Positions 44,597-55,402 of a DNA stretch of 64,000 bases are shown one piece after another. This DNA is from Isoetes taiwanensis (lineage: Eukaryota; Streptophyta; Lycopodiopsida; Isoetales; Isoetaceae). The notes under the pieces were generated by a model, which saw only the letters and a list, made by a program, of their open reading frames with translations, searched no databases and had not been told where the DNA came from. Both the position numbers and the translations under genes were made by a program. The DNA lies in the NCBI GenBank assembly GCA_021234155.1, contig JAJEKV010000033.1, positions 5,758,635 through 5,822,634 on the forward strand, given 5' to 3'. Numbering within the stretch: the first letter of the stretch is position 1; each line of letters begins with the position of its first letter.

Positions 44597-45777
44597 TCAG
44601 AGGACCACTCCATAGCTGTTACTGATTTGTAAAGCAGCTCCACAATTAGGACATTCAGGATCAAGCCTAGGAAGCATGAAGTACCTGAGGCAATTGCAGC
44701 ATCCAACAGCAACCATAGTATTGTCATCTGATTCACTCAAATTGGTAGAAGAGGTGCTTTCTGACACAGAGCAAGTGTCATCAGTCATGTCTGAACTCTC
44801 ACAATAAACAGCGCAGGAATAGAATGGAGAGTTGATCTCTACAAAATCACAGTTAGAATGAGCAATGCTGCTAACAGAGGAGCAGCTGAGTTCTTCTTCA
44901 AAGTTGCTGCCTGTTGCATGTTTCAGAGACTTCTTCTGCTTCTGCTTCTGCTTCAATAAATCTTCCTGGCCTGAAGCAGCTTCAAACTGGCCTCTCAGCC
45001 TTGTCCTAATGCTGTCTTCTGCTGATTTAAGCATGTCTCTAGGATCCCTGCTAGTCCTTTTGCCAATGCTCCAGTCTATGTAGTAGACTTCCCCCGTCTG
45101 TAAGATTCAAATTTGCCACAGTGGCTTAGAATCACATGTAAAAATGAATTAAATCTTAACTATTCTTCAACAATGCATAACGTGAAATGAAATAATCTCA
45201 CTAGCATTGAAAAGTATGAATTAGATGCATCAAACTTTGTTGAACTGAATAAATCTGTGACAAGCAGTACATTTCAATCAATGCCTAGCTTGGAATGAGT
45301 CTGATACGATTGCATTGCTAGACATGCACCAAAACCGTATGCACAATCCATGAATGAAGTTATGAATAATTTGTTATTGTTAGAAACAAAGCACACACAC
45401 CAGAAAAAAAAAAAAAAAAAAATACAGAAGAAATTTCATACGTTGAGATCAAGAAACTGCTCCCAGCCATGAGGAAGAGCAGGTTGAGCAGGAAGATCGA
45501 CGAATGGGCCCTCTCTGTTCTTTCTGTTCTTCAGAATTTGATCTTCTTGGAAAGGTTTAATCAAATCCTGGTCCATTTGATTGCCACACAATGACAGAGT
45601 ATGAGCCCTAAGCAAAGAAATCTGCTCTTCCACAACCTGCAAGGCATCTAACGGCCATTTTTGTTGCTGGGTTTGCTCCCTTTTAGAAGGCTTCATAGAA
45701 GATACGGCCTTTTCTGAAGAACAAACAGCCGGATTCACAAATTTTGAACACGACCGAGGAGCCCCAGCTTGGCCCAT
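44597..45777 (-). CDS. WW-domain protein, CURLY FLAG LEAF 1-like (two exons)
   Basis: CDS is complement(join(44597..45097,45442..45777)), 278 residues. Exon 1 ends at AAC|GTATGA and exon 2 starts at TTACAG|ACG. Splicing joins two halves of one WW domain, about residues 100-132: 'LPHGWEQFLDLN' plus 'TGEVYYIDWSIGKRTSRDP', with both Trp, the Tyr pair and the final Pro present. The C-terminus has 'VGCCNCLRYFML' and 'CPNCGAAL', a Cys4 cluster seen in plant CFL1/GIR-type proteins. The middle is Ser-rich and acidic. Family members are nuclear or adaptor proteins affecting epidermal and cuticle development; that role is by homology only. No stops or frameshifts, and the first ATG is used. No TATA box was certain upstream. 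Confidence 0.88.
45098..45441 (-). other. Intron of the CFL1-like gene
   Basis: 344 bp, GT (GTATGA) to AG (TTACAG). A T-run of about 20 bases on the coding strand (45402-45422) lies near its 5' end. Removing it gives the intact WW domain, which is strong support for the borders. Confidence 0.88.
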
Positions 45778-46480
45778 TCTCGAGCCCTAAATGTTGCAGC
45801 GGCAAAGCTTATTTTTCTGCTTGATCCGCAGAAAAAAAGTGCCCACTATTCTGCCCTCTTCATTGCTTCACACATGCATGCGTTACTCAACATAACATGC
45901 ATTGCCAGTATATTCACACCTCTGTAAAAAAGTTGCAGCGGCAGCCTTGCAGCTATCTTTAGCTATCTTGAATGCAAAGACGATTGAACAATTCTTTCCT
46001 TTCTTTTACAGGCTGCCTTCGTTAATTAGATCAACGACCCACGACTCCGCATACATTCCGGCAGAATTGCATTAGAAAAATTCCGGTTCTTCACATTCTA
46101 ATATCGAGATCAATGCTTTGATCTCGAAATCGAGGGAAATGCTTTCAACCCAAAAACAAGAATCCTAGTTTAAAATAATCTAAACACATGCGCAAATAAT
46201 CTAAAGACAAAGGAAAGGATTGAGCAGTTATGCAGGGAAGAAGGCCGGCAAAATGGGTAATAAGATTATTGGGGAAAACGCCGTAGCTGCAATGAATAAG
46301 CGAGAAACAAGCAGTAGAATCTAGGCAAATTGAGCTCCTCGATGCGCCAGGTATGGCAGGGCAGATCTAGCTTATAGCAAGATTAATACCAGGTCAGGGA
46401 AGGAAAAGGAGGAGGGCTTTTAAAAATACAAAAAGAAAAAAACAGGGCAAGAACAAACCCATCACCCAAAAAAGGGCCGG
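45778..46480. promoter_or_regulatory. Upstream region of the CFL1-like gene
   Basis: This should contain the promoter and 5' UTR of the minus-strand gene. No unambiguous TATA box or known element could be picked out, so only the location is inferred. Confidence 0.3.
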
Positions 46481-46481
46481 A

Positions 46482-46990
46482 TTGAAGAGGTCGGATATGG
46501 CAGCAACTCCGAGACAAAGGCTATGTTGTACTCTTTCTGAAGCCCTTTTATTTTTTGCCGGAGTTGTTCCAGAATGGGGAGACGAAGAATCAGAAGAAGC
46601 TTTTGGCTATGGCGGAAGGCATCATGTTTGCACGTTTTCTGACGTGCAAACTAGAATGCTATCATTCAATGGCTGTGCAGAAAACTAAGGGTATTAATAT
46701 GCGCTGTGGAGCTAATTCTGGCTATGGCGACGGTGCCGGATCTCAACTTTTTTCTGCATGGATGAAAGATTAGTTTGTTTAGATCTAGCAGGACAGATCA
46801 GACGAAATTTTCACCTGCCTTGCGTTCTGTTATCTAAAGATTTTCGGTTAGAACATTTTTGGATTGCTTCTTTACATGCAGTGAGAAAATACATTCATAT
46901 TTTGATACAATTGGCTTGGCACCAACATATTAGGGTTTTGGATTGCCTCTTTAGGTGCAATTGTTGCTCATAGCTAACAAATGAGAAAAT
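46482..46990. other. Unassigned; contains a 9-bp hairpin
   Basis: Overlapping plus-strand frames 46482-46973 have no motif. GTTTGCACG and CGTGCAAAC (about 46628-46653) form a perfect 9-bp inverted repeat with an 8-nt loop. Confidence 0.35.
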
Positions 46991-47096
46991 ACATTACCAT
47001 ATTTTGATACAATTGGGACCAAATCTACTAGTGTTTGTGTATGCAAATGTAAAAAAACCTTATTATATGTTTGGATTAATGCCTCAGAGCGGGTTT

Positions 47097-47218
47097 TGGC
47101 ATCTTAGGGCATTTTTTGGATATATTTAAAAAAAAAAATTATAGTGAAAAATTTTTGGCATCTTAGGGCATTTTTTGGATATATTTAAAAAAAAAATTAT
47201 AGTGAAAAATTTTTTAGC
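47097..47218. repeat. 60-bp tandem duplication
   Basis: A unit from GGCATCTTAGGGCATTTTTTG to ATAGTGAAAAATTTTT (interrupted here) occurs twice in a row, differing only in the length of an A-run. The near-identity suggests a recent duplication. Confidence 0.85.
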
Positions 47219-48410
47219 AGGCTTGCCTAACATCATCATCCCCAACAAAACCCCCCCACACCCACACACACAACATTCCCTGAATTTCTAGCCTATCCAT
47301 GTTTTATGACACATCAGCAAAATTCATTTCTGACCACTAGATTTTCTAATTTCTTCATCAATGGCTAAGAAAAATAGAAAACTTCATGCAAATTTCTACG
47401 ACTTCTCTGAAGTGAAGATCAAAACTGGCTTGAAGACTAGAACTGTATTTTCCGTTGTGATTTGGCCCAAAAATTCCTTCGACCAGCTTTCCTTCTCTCT
47501 GTTGTATGATTCGTCCCCCTGGCTAGACCACTAATTGTTAAGCCCCGCAATTCCCAGGACCAATCGGCCTAGCCTGAGGCCTCTGCCTTAGACTGCATGG
47601 CAGGTATCAAGCACTAATCTAAGTTTTCTGCATAAAATTCCTTGTCTAAACTTTACGATACTCTCTGTAGACTTGGGCAAACGACGCAGAGTTATATTTT
47701 TTTATGTAGGTCAGTTGCCTTTGACCTTGAGGATGGCATTTGGCTAATTACTCCAGTTACTAGAGCTGAGCTCCAAGTGCCAATAATCTAAGTCTGGCCT
47801 CAAATTTTTTTGCAGGTATGTAGAATTATCTGCACTATAGTTGTTGGGTAGAGCACATGACACAAATGAATATAAAGCAGAGTTGAGTAAAGCTAGAATG
47901 GGCTATAGAAATGCAAACTTCTTAGAAATTGAATTTAACTTAAACAAATGTTTAGCTCTAGTGGGCACTTTACGCTGGTAATTGTCCTGATCATGGTGTT
48001 GTATGCACTGGTAACAAGCGGCATCAACCACTCTAGTCAATTTAAGTATAACAAAGTGATTTAAGACTAAATCTAGTTATTATTGCAAGTGTTACTAGTG
48101 ACGTGCTTTCTGATAACATTTTGTTTGTTGTTAGGAACTTGATGCAGAGGAATGCATATCCAAGCTATTAAGTTCACAACTAAACTTTCTCGTAGCATGA
48201 GAGACTACGCCCAATCTTCGCTTCCATTTATAGCTATAATAAGGCATTTGCAACTGATGGCATGCTGGCGAGATTTTTGGCATTCAAATGCTTTTCTTGG
48301 CTCAGAAGTTGGTGATGTCTAATCTAGCGCAGGAGCTATTCTTGATATTTGATATTAAGTCGCATTTAATTAAAGTGGATTAGATTCTGACGTTTGGAAC
48401 TCATGCTGAA
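47219..48410. other. No recognisable feature
   Basis: Contains a 'CCCCCCCACACCCACACAC' stretch at 47250-47268 and 'GGACCAATCGGCCT' at about 47558, a phrase also found near 5538 next to a LINE. No gene seen. Confidence 0.3.
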
Positions 48411-48419
48411 AATGGGACT

Positions 48420-48690
48420 CATACAAAAAAAAGAGGGAGGGAGAGCACACCTTGATAAGGAGAAGGGTAGGAGGAGATGGAGGGAGGATAGGTTGAAGAG
48501 GGGAATGGGATAAGTTGGAAGAAGGGGCAGGGGCAGGGAGGGGAGAAGAGAGCAAAAGGGCAAAGGAGGGGGGGTAAGTTGGAAGAGGGCGGAGGGAAGG
48601 GGGGGGGAGGGAGGGGAGGGAGGACAAAGAGGCAAAAGAGGAGAGCAAAGAGGCAAAGGAGGAGAGGGAGGGGCAAAGGCGGGCAAGGAT
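48420..48690. repeat. Long polypurine tract with G-quadruplex motif
   Basis: About 265 bp of almost pure A/G on the plus strand with very few pyrimidines. Near 48600-48623 runs of 9, 3, 4 and 3 G are separated by single A, satisfying the usual four-run G4 pattern. The Pro/Ser/Leu-rich frames on the minus strand simply follow the composition. Confidence 0.8.
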
Positions 48691-48707
48691 TCCCCCCTAC
48701 TCCCGAA

Positions 48708-48800
48708 AAGTATTAATTATTGATATATAATTAATAATTAATTAAATTAATTAGATAATTAATTAAATAATAAATTAAATTAATCTAATGACTAAGTTAA
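48708..48800. repeat. Extreme AT block
   Basis: About 90 bp made almost only of A and T in TTAATTAA-like phrases, directly after the polypurine tract. Such DNA unwinds easily and could be matrix-attachment-like; function is not shown. Confidence 0.6.
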
Positions 48801-48802
48801 AC

Positions 48803-48945
48803 AATAATTCTTGACATGGTAGTCAAGAATGCATACAATCACAAGATGGAGCCCAAATACAAAACCAAACACCACAACTACCTAGGGCCCAAATACAACA
48901 CCAAACACACAACTGCCTCCATTCTCGACTCGGTAGTCGAGAATG
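48803..48945. repeat. Two related hairpins 115 bp apart
   Basis: ATTCTTGACATGGTAGTCAAGAAT near 48803-48829 (interrupted form: ATTCTTGAC...GTCAAGAAT) and CATTCTCGACT/AGTCGAGAATG (48920-48930 / 48935-48945, loop CGGT) share the pattern ATTCTYGAC..GTAGTCRAGAATG. The sequences differ by compensating changes that keep the stem, and the spacer contains a duplicated GCCCAAATACAAMACCAAAC. Confidence 0.6.
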
Positions 48946-48949
48946 AAGC

Positions 48950-49760
48950 ATGGGCGGCCTAGAGCCCCAATAGAAAAATAAATACCATAGCAACAACAGG
49001 CCTAATAAAAGAAGAAATACCACAGCAGCAACAGCTTAACCTTTGATTTTCGAGCAGATAAGGCAGCGTATTCGCGAGCTTCTTGCTGGTCTGATCCACG
49101 GTGTTGCCATATGCTTGAGCTCGGTGAAGTGTCTAGAAGCTTTCTTTCCCCAAGAAGCGCCCAGAAGCTATGTTTCGTTGAAGCGCCCAGAGTTTTCCTT
49201 CAGTTTTTTCTGAAATGGCCTACTTCCTTATCTATTTTCTATTTTCAATGTGCTTGGTTTCATGGCCTCCATAGCTGGGTCCCCGTCGATTTCTTAGTAG
49301 GCCGAATCTTTTGTTGCTGGTAGGCCGAGTCTGCTGCTGGTAGTGAGATTTCCTGGTCGTACCATCCTCGTTCGTTTCCTTCCAGCAATCCACCCGATTC
49401 ATCCCAGGCCAAAATGGTTATATTGGCCTACATTTCCAAAAGCTGCTGTTGTTCAGGCTTACAAGTTCACCAATCCTAACCGTGGCTTCATCAACACTGC
49501 TTGCTTCTAAACATTCCTTTTTGCTTTCCTCGCATAGCTTGGTGCTTGATTCCGCTGCACAAAGATCCAAATCCGGCTCCTTGCTTATCCCCTATTTCTT
49601 GCAAGAAGCTATGGCTAATCCCCTATTCCTTGCTAATCCTATATGTAGCAAAATAACAGGGGGTTCCAATAACAATTTTTGAAACCATTGACTATATATC
49701 CCTAAAACAATTGAATGGGTTGTTATAAAAAAAAACATAAATTCAAGATAAAAAATAATC
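48950..49760. other. Unassigned DNA with dispersed repeat
   Basis: Includes the phrase at 49588-49637 that recurs at 56043-56092. Plus-strand frames at 49111-49682 have no recognisable motif. Confidence 0.3.
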
Positions 49761-49764
49761 ACAT

Positions 49765-49960
49765 TAGCTCACTGGGTACATTGGTTAAAGTAGTCTTATT
49801 AAGACATTCAATTATTTTGATAGAGGTTCGAGTCCCCATATTTCATATTCTAAAACCTTAGGCAAAATCGTATAGAGGTTCGATATTCCCTCAAAACCTT
49901 AGGCGAAATCGTATTTCATGTTTCAAAATCATAGGCGCCTCCAATCATAAATGACTACTA
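49765..49960 (+). mobile_element. tRNA-like SINE head (degenerate)
   Basis: TAGCTCACTGGGT (49765-49777) fits an A box and GGTTCGAGTCC (49825-49835) is a perfect B box, 47 bp apart. There is no cloverleaf: the arms do not pair as in a real tRNA. A second B-box-like GAGGTTCGATATTCC and a duplicated 'AAAACCTTAGGCRAAATCGTAT' follow at 49855-49915. Confidence 0.5.
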
Positions 49961-49969
49961 GAAACGTGT

Positions 49970-49987
49970 GCCCGGCGATGCCGGGCA
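49970..49987. repeat. GC-rich 7-bp hairpin
   Basis: GCCCGGC-GAT-GCCGGGC about 49969-49985. 'GATGCCGGGCAT' recurs at 50180-50192. Short GC-rich hairpins near transposon ends occur in Helitrons, but no CTRR end was found in the right place. Confidence 0.45.
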
Positions 49988-49999
49988 TAGTTGTGGGCA

Positions 50000-50515
50000 G
50001 GTGGAATGGGTGGATGTATTAAAGAAAAAAAAAACTTGTAAATGTAATTGTGTTTGTAGATGTAATGGAGTGCTAAATATGCAAAGTTTAAAGTTTAGGG
50101 CGAGTGTGTGGGATGTGAAGTTCAATCATATGTTTGGATTTAATGTATAAGTGGCTGCATAAGTGGTAGATCATTATGGAGATGCCGGGCATTAGTCGTG
50201 GACTTATGGAATGCATTCATAAACATAAGTCATGGTCATGTCGAATGGGTAGATGTGATGGATTTGACAGATGAAATGTAACCATATAAGCATTGAGACG
50301 TGGAAGGAAAGATAAAGAATAATAAGTGTAGGACTTCTGTTTGTGATGTTGGTGTGCAAGATTTGCCCATAAGTATCTATTTTCGCATAGTTGATGGGAA
50401 AATGGCATAAAGTTGTGAGGTGGTCCACGTGCTCAAGTATTTGCTTTGGTCTAATGCGCTCTTTTATTGGGTCGATTGGTCTCCGTTAAAAAATCTATCC
50501 TATTCTATTCTATTC
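50000..50515 (+). mobile_element. Retroelement 3' end with TATTC tail
   Basis: At 50481-50515, CTCCGTTAAAAAATC is followed by TATCC and three TATTC units, a weaker version of the LINE/SINE terminus seen elsewhere. The body upstream is unplaced. Confidence 0.4.
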
Positions 50516-52660
50516 TACTTGGTGTTTGTATTAGACGTTATTTCAATATATACCATTCTGTAGATAAACTACGGCCAAAGCTTCTTTGGTCCTCAAAAAC
50601 TTGCCAAAGTTTGGCCGCCTTAGCGATGGTCGTATGAAATTTGGAGTCCTGCCAATTTCTAAAAGGAAAGCAAGGGCTCCCCCTTTGCAAAATCGGCAGG
50701 GGCCTCGTGACCGGCGGCAACTGGGAGTGGGTCTGTTGGTTTTTGGAAGGGGATCCCCTACTCCCCTTCCCCTAAATGGAGAAGTGGGGAGGCTTCAAAA
50801 ACCATCGTCGAATGAAGAAGTCGAAGCCCTACAGATGGAGAAGTCAAAGTCCTACTGATGAAGAGGCCAAAGCAGAGTTGATGCAGAGCTACCTCATAAA
50901 CTATTTCGACCTATTGTAAACCTATTAGCTACCGACTGAGTGGAATCGTCCGCCCTACTTCTATTCCACGATATTGGCAAACGCCACATGGCATCACCAA
51001 AACGATTTTGGCGACCCACTTTCCATTTGTTGTTATTGGGACGATAAAATTCATTCACAATTTGATTTTGTAGTACTTGTGGCAATGTAGACATCATAAC
51101 ATATGACATGAAATGCAATGTGAGGACTCATGATCATTATAAATTATCATGGTACTTGCACTTGAGATTACTATTGCCCAAATAAGTGTGCGCCATGATG
51201 TTATGGACTCAAATACCTAAGGTACAAACTCCATCAAAATATATCAAAGGACAAAAACTCAAGTTAACCATGCAAAATAACATACATATCATTCTCTTAA
51301 AGAAAAATTCATTCTAATATGTCGTTAGCTCCTACACAAAACTATTTCCGACTTGATTCCTATAATCTAACTGCTAGAAATGTTTTATATCGTATGCTTA
51401 GAAACACCATGGTCTTGTTGTGTAAACTATTTTAAGATCAATTAACCATTTTATTATGGCAATTGGATGAAGAGGCAAAATAAGCAAAATAAGAAGGGAC
51501 ATGTAGAAGCAAGAAAATCCTTGTAACTTCGAAACTGCTGTTTTCAATGGCAAATGGATATTACACAGTTGCATATGGCTCTTTGCCTGCATATTTTCAA
51601 TTCTTTGAACCTTTAACAGAGCAAAAACAGCTTACCATGATGGTCTAGTGCTTTCACTAAACTGAGAAGTATAGCAAAGGCTTTTACTGGATCTACTATA
51701 TAAACTACTGGATCTACTGGATAAGCTGGTATTTCACAGTGACAGCTGCAATCATATCATATGAAAACCTGTGAACATCTGAACAGTAACATTTGAAGAT
51801 CTTTAACTTATGAACATTTGTAACAAATTTCAAATGGTAGACTTGCTCATTTGCTTCTGCAAGAGTACGATATACAACTGTGACAGCATGTAACTTGGCA
51901 AACACCACCACAACTGTGAAAAAGGGATGTGCAGGCACATTGGATCCACCTCATGTTAGCTAGCTGACATTATGCTTTACAGTGTAAGAAGATCCCTAAA
52001 CTTGAAGAATAAGGAAATACCTCAAGAACAACTGCATTTGCTTTCATCATGCAATTATCTACAATTTTTATGGTAACGTAGATGCCCAACTTACCAAGCA
52101 ACCAATATAGCTTCATCCTTAGCAAACTAATGCAAGTTGGCGTCCAAAATCCTGGGAATAACTGCTTGTCCACGCGCCTAAGTACAATAGCTAGCTATAG
52201 ATACTCATTCTTGGCAGTTTGAAGCTCATTTTCAATGCCAACTGGAATATACACACGAACTTAATTAGTTGTACCAAGGCCTGTTAGGGAATAAAATACA
52301 GCGGCCATATTTAAGCAAGGTCCCATAGCCAGGGAACCGGTTTCTGAGGTGTATAATATATGTCAAACTGTGCATGAAGGAAAAAGGTGAACCCCTTTGC
52401 ATTATTGGTAGAAGGCAGGCCCGACGAATAATGCAATGTCCCTGTCCTTCAAAGAATATCCCATCCCCCAAAAAAATGTAAACCCTCATTTTAGACAGTA
52501 TTCATGCTATAATTTCTCCCTCTCTGCAATCTCCTACTTCTAAGTCTAACCTCTGAAGCCTCGAATTAGTTATCCTGCAGCATTGGCTTCTTGGAGCCTG
52601 AAATAAACAACAAATTTCTTCAGCTACAGATCAAAAAGAAAAAAAATGAACCTTAGTGGC
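50516..52660. other. No recognisable feature
   Basis: A GC-richer segment at 50580-50870 contains a 90-codon plus-strand frame without motifs and a duplicated 'GGGGAGGC/GGAGAAGT' phrase. From 50900 to 52660 only short frames without support are present. Confidence 0.3.
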
Positions 52661-52667
52661 CACTTAC

Positions 52668-52787
52668 TTGGTACCAGGATTTATCAGTCTTTTCTTTAAC
52701 CACCTGAATCTTCTTCAACATAGCTAGTGAATCTTCTATACTGCAATCATTGGGCTTGGACTCTCTAACATACTCGCTCCAAGAAGT
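52668..52787 (-). pseudogene. Host exon piece cut by a LINE, unrecognised
   Basis: On the minus strand about 39 codons stay open ('SWSEYVRESKPNDCSIEDSL' and on to 'DKSWYQ') up to a good donor CAA|GTAAGT (52667-52662). Upstream it runs straight into the LINE tail at about 52788. Charged, helix-like sequence with a clean splice site suggests a real former exon. I cannot name the gene. Confidence 0.4.
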
Positions 52788-53880
52788 AATAATAATTTAA
52801 TAATTTATTATTTACGTCCAACAAAGACCCATAGGTCATGGGACAAACTTTACTGTATTACATCATTGCTTCTTTTGAAATCATCTAATGTACTTCATTA
52901 AGCTCCACGCTCGCAAGAAGTTCTCTGATAAATTTTGCCACTTGACATATTGTGGAAAATTTTTGGAAAAGAGTCACCAAAGTCTCGATTACTCAGTTTA
53001 CGAGAATACCTTGCCGAAGTGCCTCAAACCGAGGCGATGAAATATAGCATGCAATTTGTTTCTATGTCTTGCCGCATCCACATACCCTTGCTTCCCTAGG
53101 AAGACCAAACCACCTCCCTCTTTCAATCATGAGATGATGTGAGCTCATGCGCATCAGAGCAATCCCCGTATCATCCACAGGTGCATATCCTTATGTCGAA
53201 GGTATAATTGTATGCCATGTTTTGCTTGAGGATTAAAATCGCCAAATAATATTCAACTTTCTTTTTCATGCAAACCGAACATACCGCTCAAATGCCTTCT
53301 CTTTAAATGCCTTCCCAAAATCAGCCATGGTAAGGTGCAAAGCGTGTGACCATCTATGGATATCTTTATGCCAACTTGTTTTCCCTCTTTCCCCAATTCG
53401 GTGACACCTTGATTGCCACACTTACTAATGATGTACCTTCTGCTTTTCTATTTAAATAGCGAACAGTTTGCCATACACCTTGGATTTCCAACGGATATGC
53501 TCCACTCTCTAGTAACAAGACCTCATATGGTACTGACCTTTTGACCTTGAGAACCATGTGCAGCAAGTTTTTTTGTATCTGCTCTAATGCATTCCACTTC
53601 CCCTTTGGCAAAGAAGGCCCCCATAGTTCAACAGCGTATAAGGCTGAAGTTCCTGAAGTTCTGCTAACACTTTCCATATAGAACACAACAGATTGGCCAC
53701 AAGCTCTGCTCGAAATAGGCCTGGTTTTAAACGTAAAGCTTTCCATTTCCTGATCCCCATACCAACTTCTGAAGGTCCTGGTTGGCAGTTCTATTTGGCG
53801 GGGAAGCAGCCTCTGTCTGCTAATCTGAATTGCTAATCTGAATCTGCATTCAAAGATCATACAGTCTATTAGAGATATAT
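52788..53880 (-). mobile_element. 5'-truncated LINE fragment
   Basis: The frame 53893-53366 contains the LINE post-RT block 'SALYAVELWGPSLPKGKW', 'VPYEVLLLESGAYPLEIQG' and 'TVRYLNRK', matching the LINEs at 19, 27.7 and 60.8 kb. The remaining C-terminus is degenerate. It ends TTGGACGTAAATAATAAATT (about 52804-52822), the family tail motif with an AAT-rich repeat. The minus strand agrees with the host exon piece it abuts. Confidence 0.8.
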
Positions 53881-53899
53881 TGGGGTTGTTCACATTCTA

Positions 53900-54340
53900 G
53901 TATCTAGCAAACATACTGGCAGAAAATGATTGAATGACCTGAATGCTTTAAAAATTATGAATGCCTTAATGACCTAAAAATGCAAGAACACAGAACTCAT
54001 TACTAAAACTGCAATCCAGCATTTTAGAGTTTTTCAGCATGCTAGATTTATTGAGAGGAACTTCCATGCGAACCACAATCTACCTGCATGTTTGGCCTAA
54101 ATGAGAGTGTCTAGACCTATTACAGAGAATTGGAGTGCCATATTAGGCTGCAATACACCTTTCAAGCCAGCAAATACACCATATCGCAACGCCACAAATC
54201 CACGTAATTGAGCTTCCACACAAAGAGATAAACTGTATTTTTCAGCCATGTTCTTTTGAATTTTGTTGCTTGAAAGAAAACCAGGGAACATAGTTCTGGA
54301 CTTCCATAAGATTCAACAAAACATGCAAGGCTTCAAAAAA
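53900..54340. other. Probable decayed intron or exon DNA of the HMG-CoA lyase locus
   Basis: A minus-strand frame 54291-54097 shows no motif. Its position between decayed lyase exons and a LINE suggests intronic sequence. Confidence 0.3.
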
Positions 54341-54344
54341 ATCA

Positions 54345-54425
54345 TACCTCAAATTTCGTTTTTGGCACATGGGTCTTCTACTAAAGCCCTCCAAGATCAT
54401 CTTAAGACTATAAACTGGTTTCCTG
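54345..54425 (-). pseudogene. Possible next HMG-CoA lyase exon, heavily decayed
   Basis: Minus-strand DNA before a donor-like GAG|GTATGA (about 54345) reads in part as 'LKMILEGF' and a Pro/Asn/Leu-containing end. This could correspond to the lyase segment after the 'SFVSPKW' exon. The match is weak and needs an alignment. Confidence 0.25.
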
Positions 54426-54771
54426 TATTTAAAATGCCATCTTCAGCTTGCATTTACATCACCTAAAGAGTCGATTTCTTTACAAATAAGATAGTACAGG
54501 AAATGGAAACATCCATCACATAAAACTGTCAAACTACATCTAAGCTATATGAAGTAGATTCTTTACATGGAAACATTAAGCAGCTTTAAATAATTTGCTA
54601 GGTCACTATTTCTGTTGTTCTTAGCAGATGCCATAATGCAAATGTAATGATTATTATACCCTCTGACTGGATTGCTTTCCTAAATCACAAACTTCCTTGT
54701 AATGTGCAAGACCTTGTAATGGAATAAATAACAAAATACACAAAAGCAAAGAGGAGGGAGGAGGTGAGTAC

Positions 54772-54939
54772 CTGGGAAAACCACTTTGGAGAAACAAAGC
54801 TAGTTGCTTCTACAACTGGCAGTAGCAGATGCAAGCCTTCGAATAAGCTCAATTTTGATATTGGCAAGGTACATTAACCTTCTCATTTTGAAGTCCATCC
54901 TTTGGCCGCACTTCTATGATTTTTACAAATTCTGGTATG
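54772..54939 (-). pseudogene. HMG-CoA lyase pseudogene exon
   Basis: Between acceptor TTTGCAG| (54941-54940) and donor CAG|GTACTC (54771-54770), the minus strand encodes 'IPEFVKIIEVRPKDGLQNEK', then after a frameshift 'IKIELIRRLAS', then after another 'LPVVEATSFVSPKW'. These are consecutive conserved blocks of 3-hydroxy-3-methylglutaryl-CoA lyase, which splits HMG-CoA to acetyl-CoA and acetoacetate in mitochondrial leucine breakdown. The catalytic 'GPRDGLQNE' motif reads 'RPKDGLQNE': the Gly and the catalytic Arg are changed. Two frameshifts and this loss mark it as dead. Splice sites are retained, so it is a duplicated gene piece, not a processed copy. Confidence 0.88.
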
Positions 54940-54944
54940 CTGCA

Positions 54945-55207
54945 AAGTATATGCAATAAAGTGAAATGAACATACACTCTCCAAGAAATTAAATCTACAT
55001 TATTATTATGATGGAGCGATGTCCAAAATAATACATAATTTTGGCCTCTTAAAATTTAGTCTGATAAAACATTCTTTAGATACCATAATAATTATATAAA
55101 TGACAATACGAATATCAATAAATTGCAATCACAGTCATGTTTCTGGCTTGAGAAATAAAAAAAAAAATGTGTTTCTGGCCACTGAAATGGAAAATATAAG
55201 TTAAGGG
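54945..55207. other. Intron-like DNA
   Basis: AT-rich sequence between the lyase exon and the exon-like segment at 55208-55402; no other feature seen. Confidence 0.3.
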
Positions 55208-55402
55208 TTATTGAGAATAATTCATGTTTACCTTTGGCTTTGGGCGTGTAACACCATTATCGTTATCAGAAACCTCGCATAATCCTTCCGATGAAGCCCA
55301 AAAACATTTTTCAGTCAACACAATCATATCACTGTCTAGAGAAATTGTCAGATGATGCATGTTTTTCATTGTTGCGTTTATCCAGAGAAGAACATATTGC
55401 AT
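55208..55402 (-). pseudogene. Exon-like segment upstream of the lyase exon
   Basis: A minus-strand open stretch, including 'EGLCEVSDNDNGVTRPKPK', ends at a donor-like AAG|GTAAAC (about 55233). It lies where the poorly conserved N-terminal part of plant HMG-CoA lyase would be expected, but I cannot match it, so membership in that locus is a guess. Confidence 0.3.

Noticed and set aside
45402-45424. A-run as a retroposon tail in the CFL1-like intron
   Set aside because: No TSD and no element body next to it; it lies inside a well-supported intron as a T-rich run on the coding strand.
48366-48686. Three overlapping Pro/Ser/Leu-rich minus-strand frames
   Set aside because: They are the complement of a polypurine tract and are open in all three phases, a composition effect.
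49765-49836. tRNA gene
   Set aside because: A and B boxes are present but acceptor and anticodon stems do not pair; it fits a degenerate SINE head.
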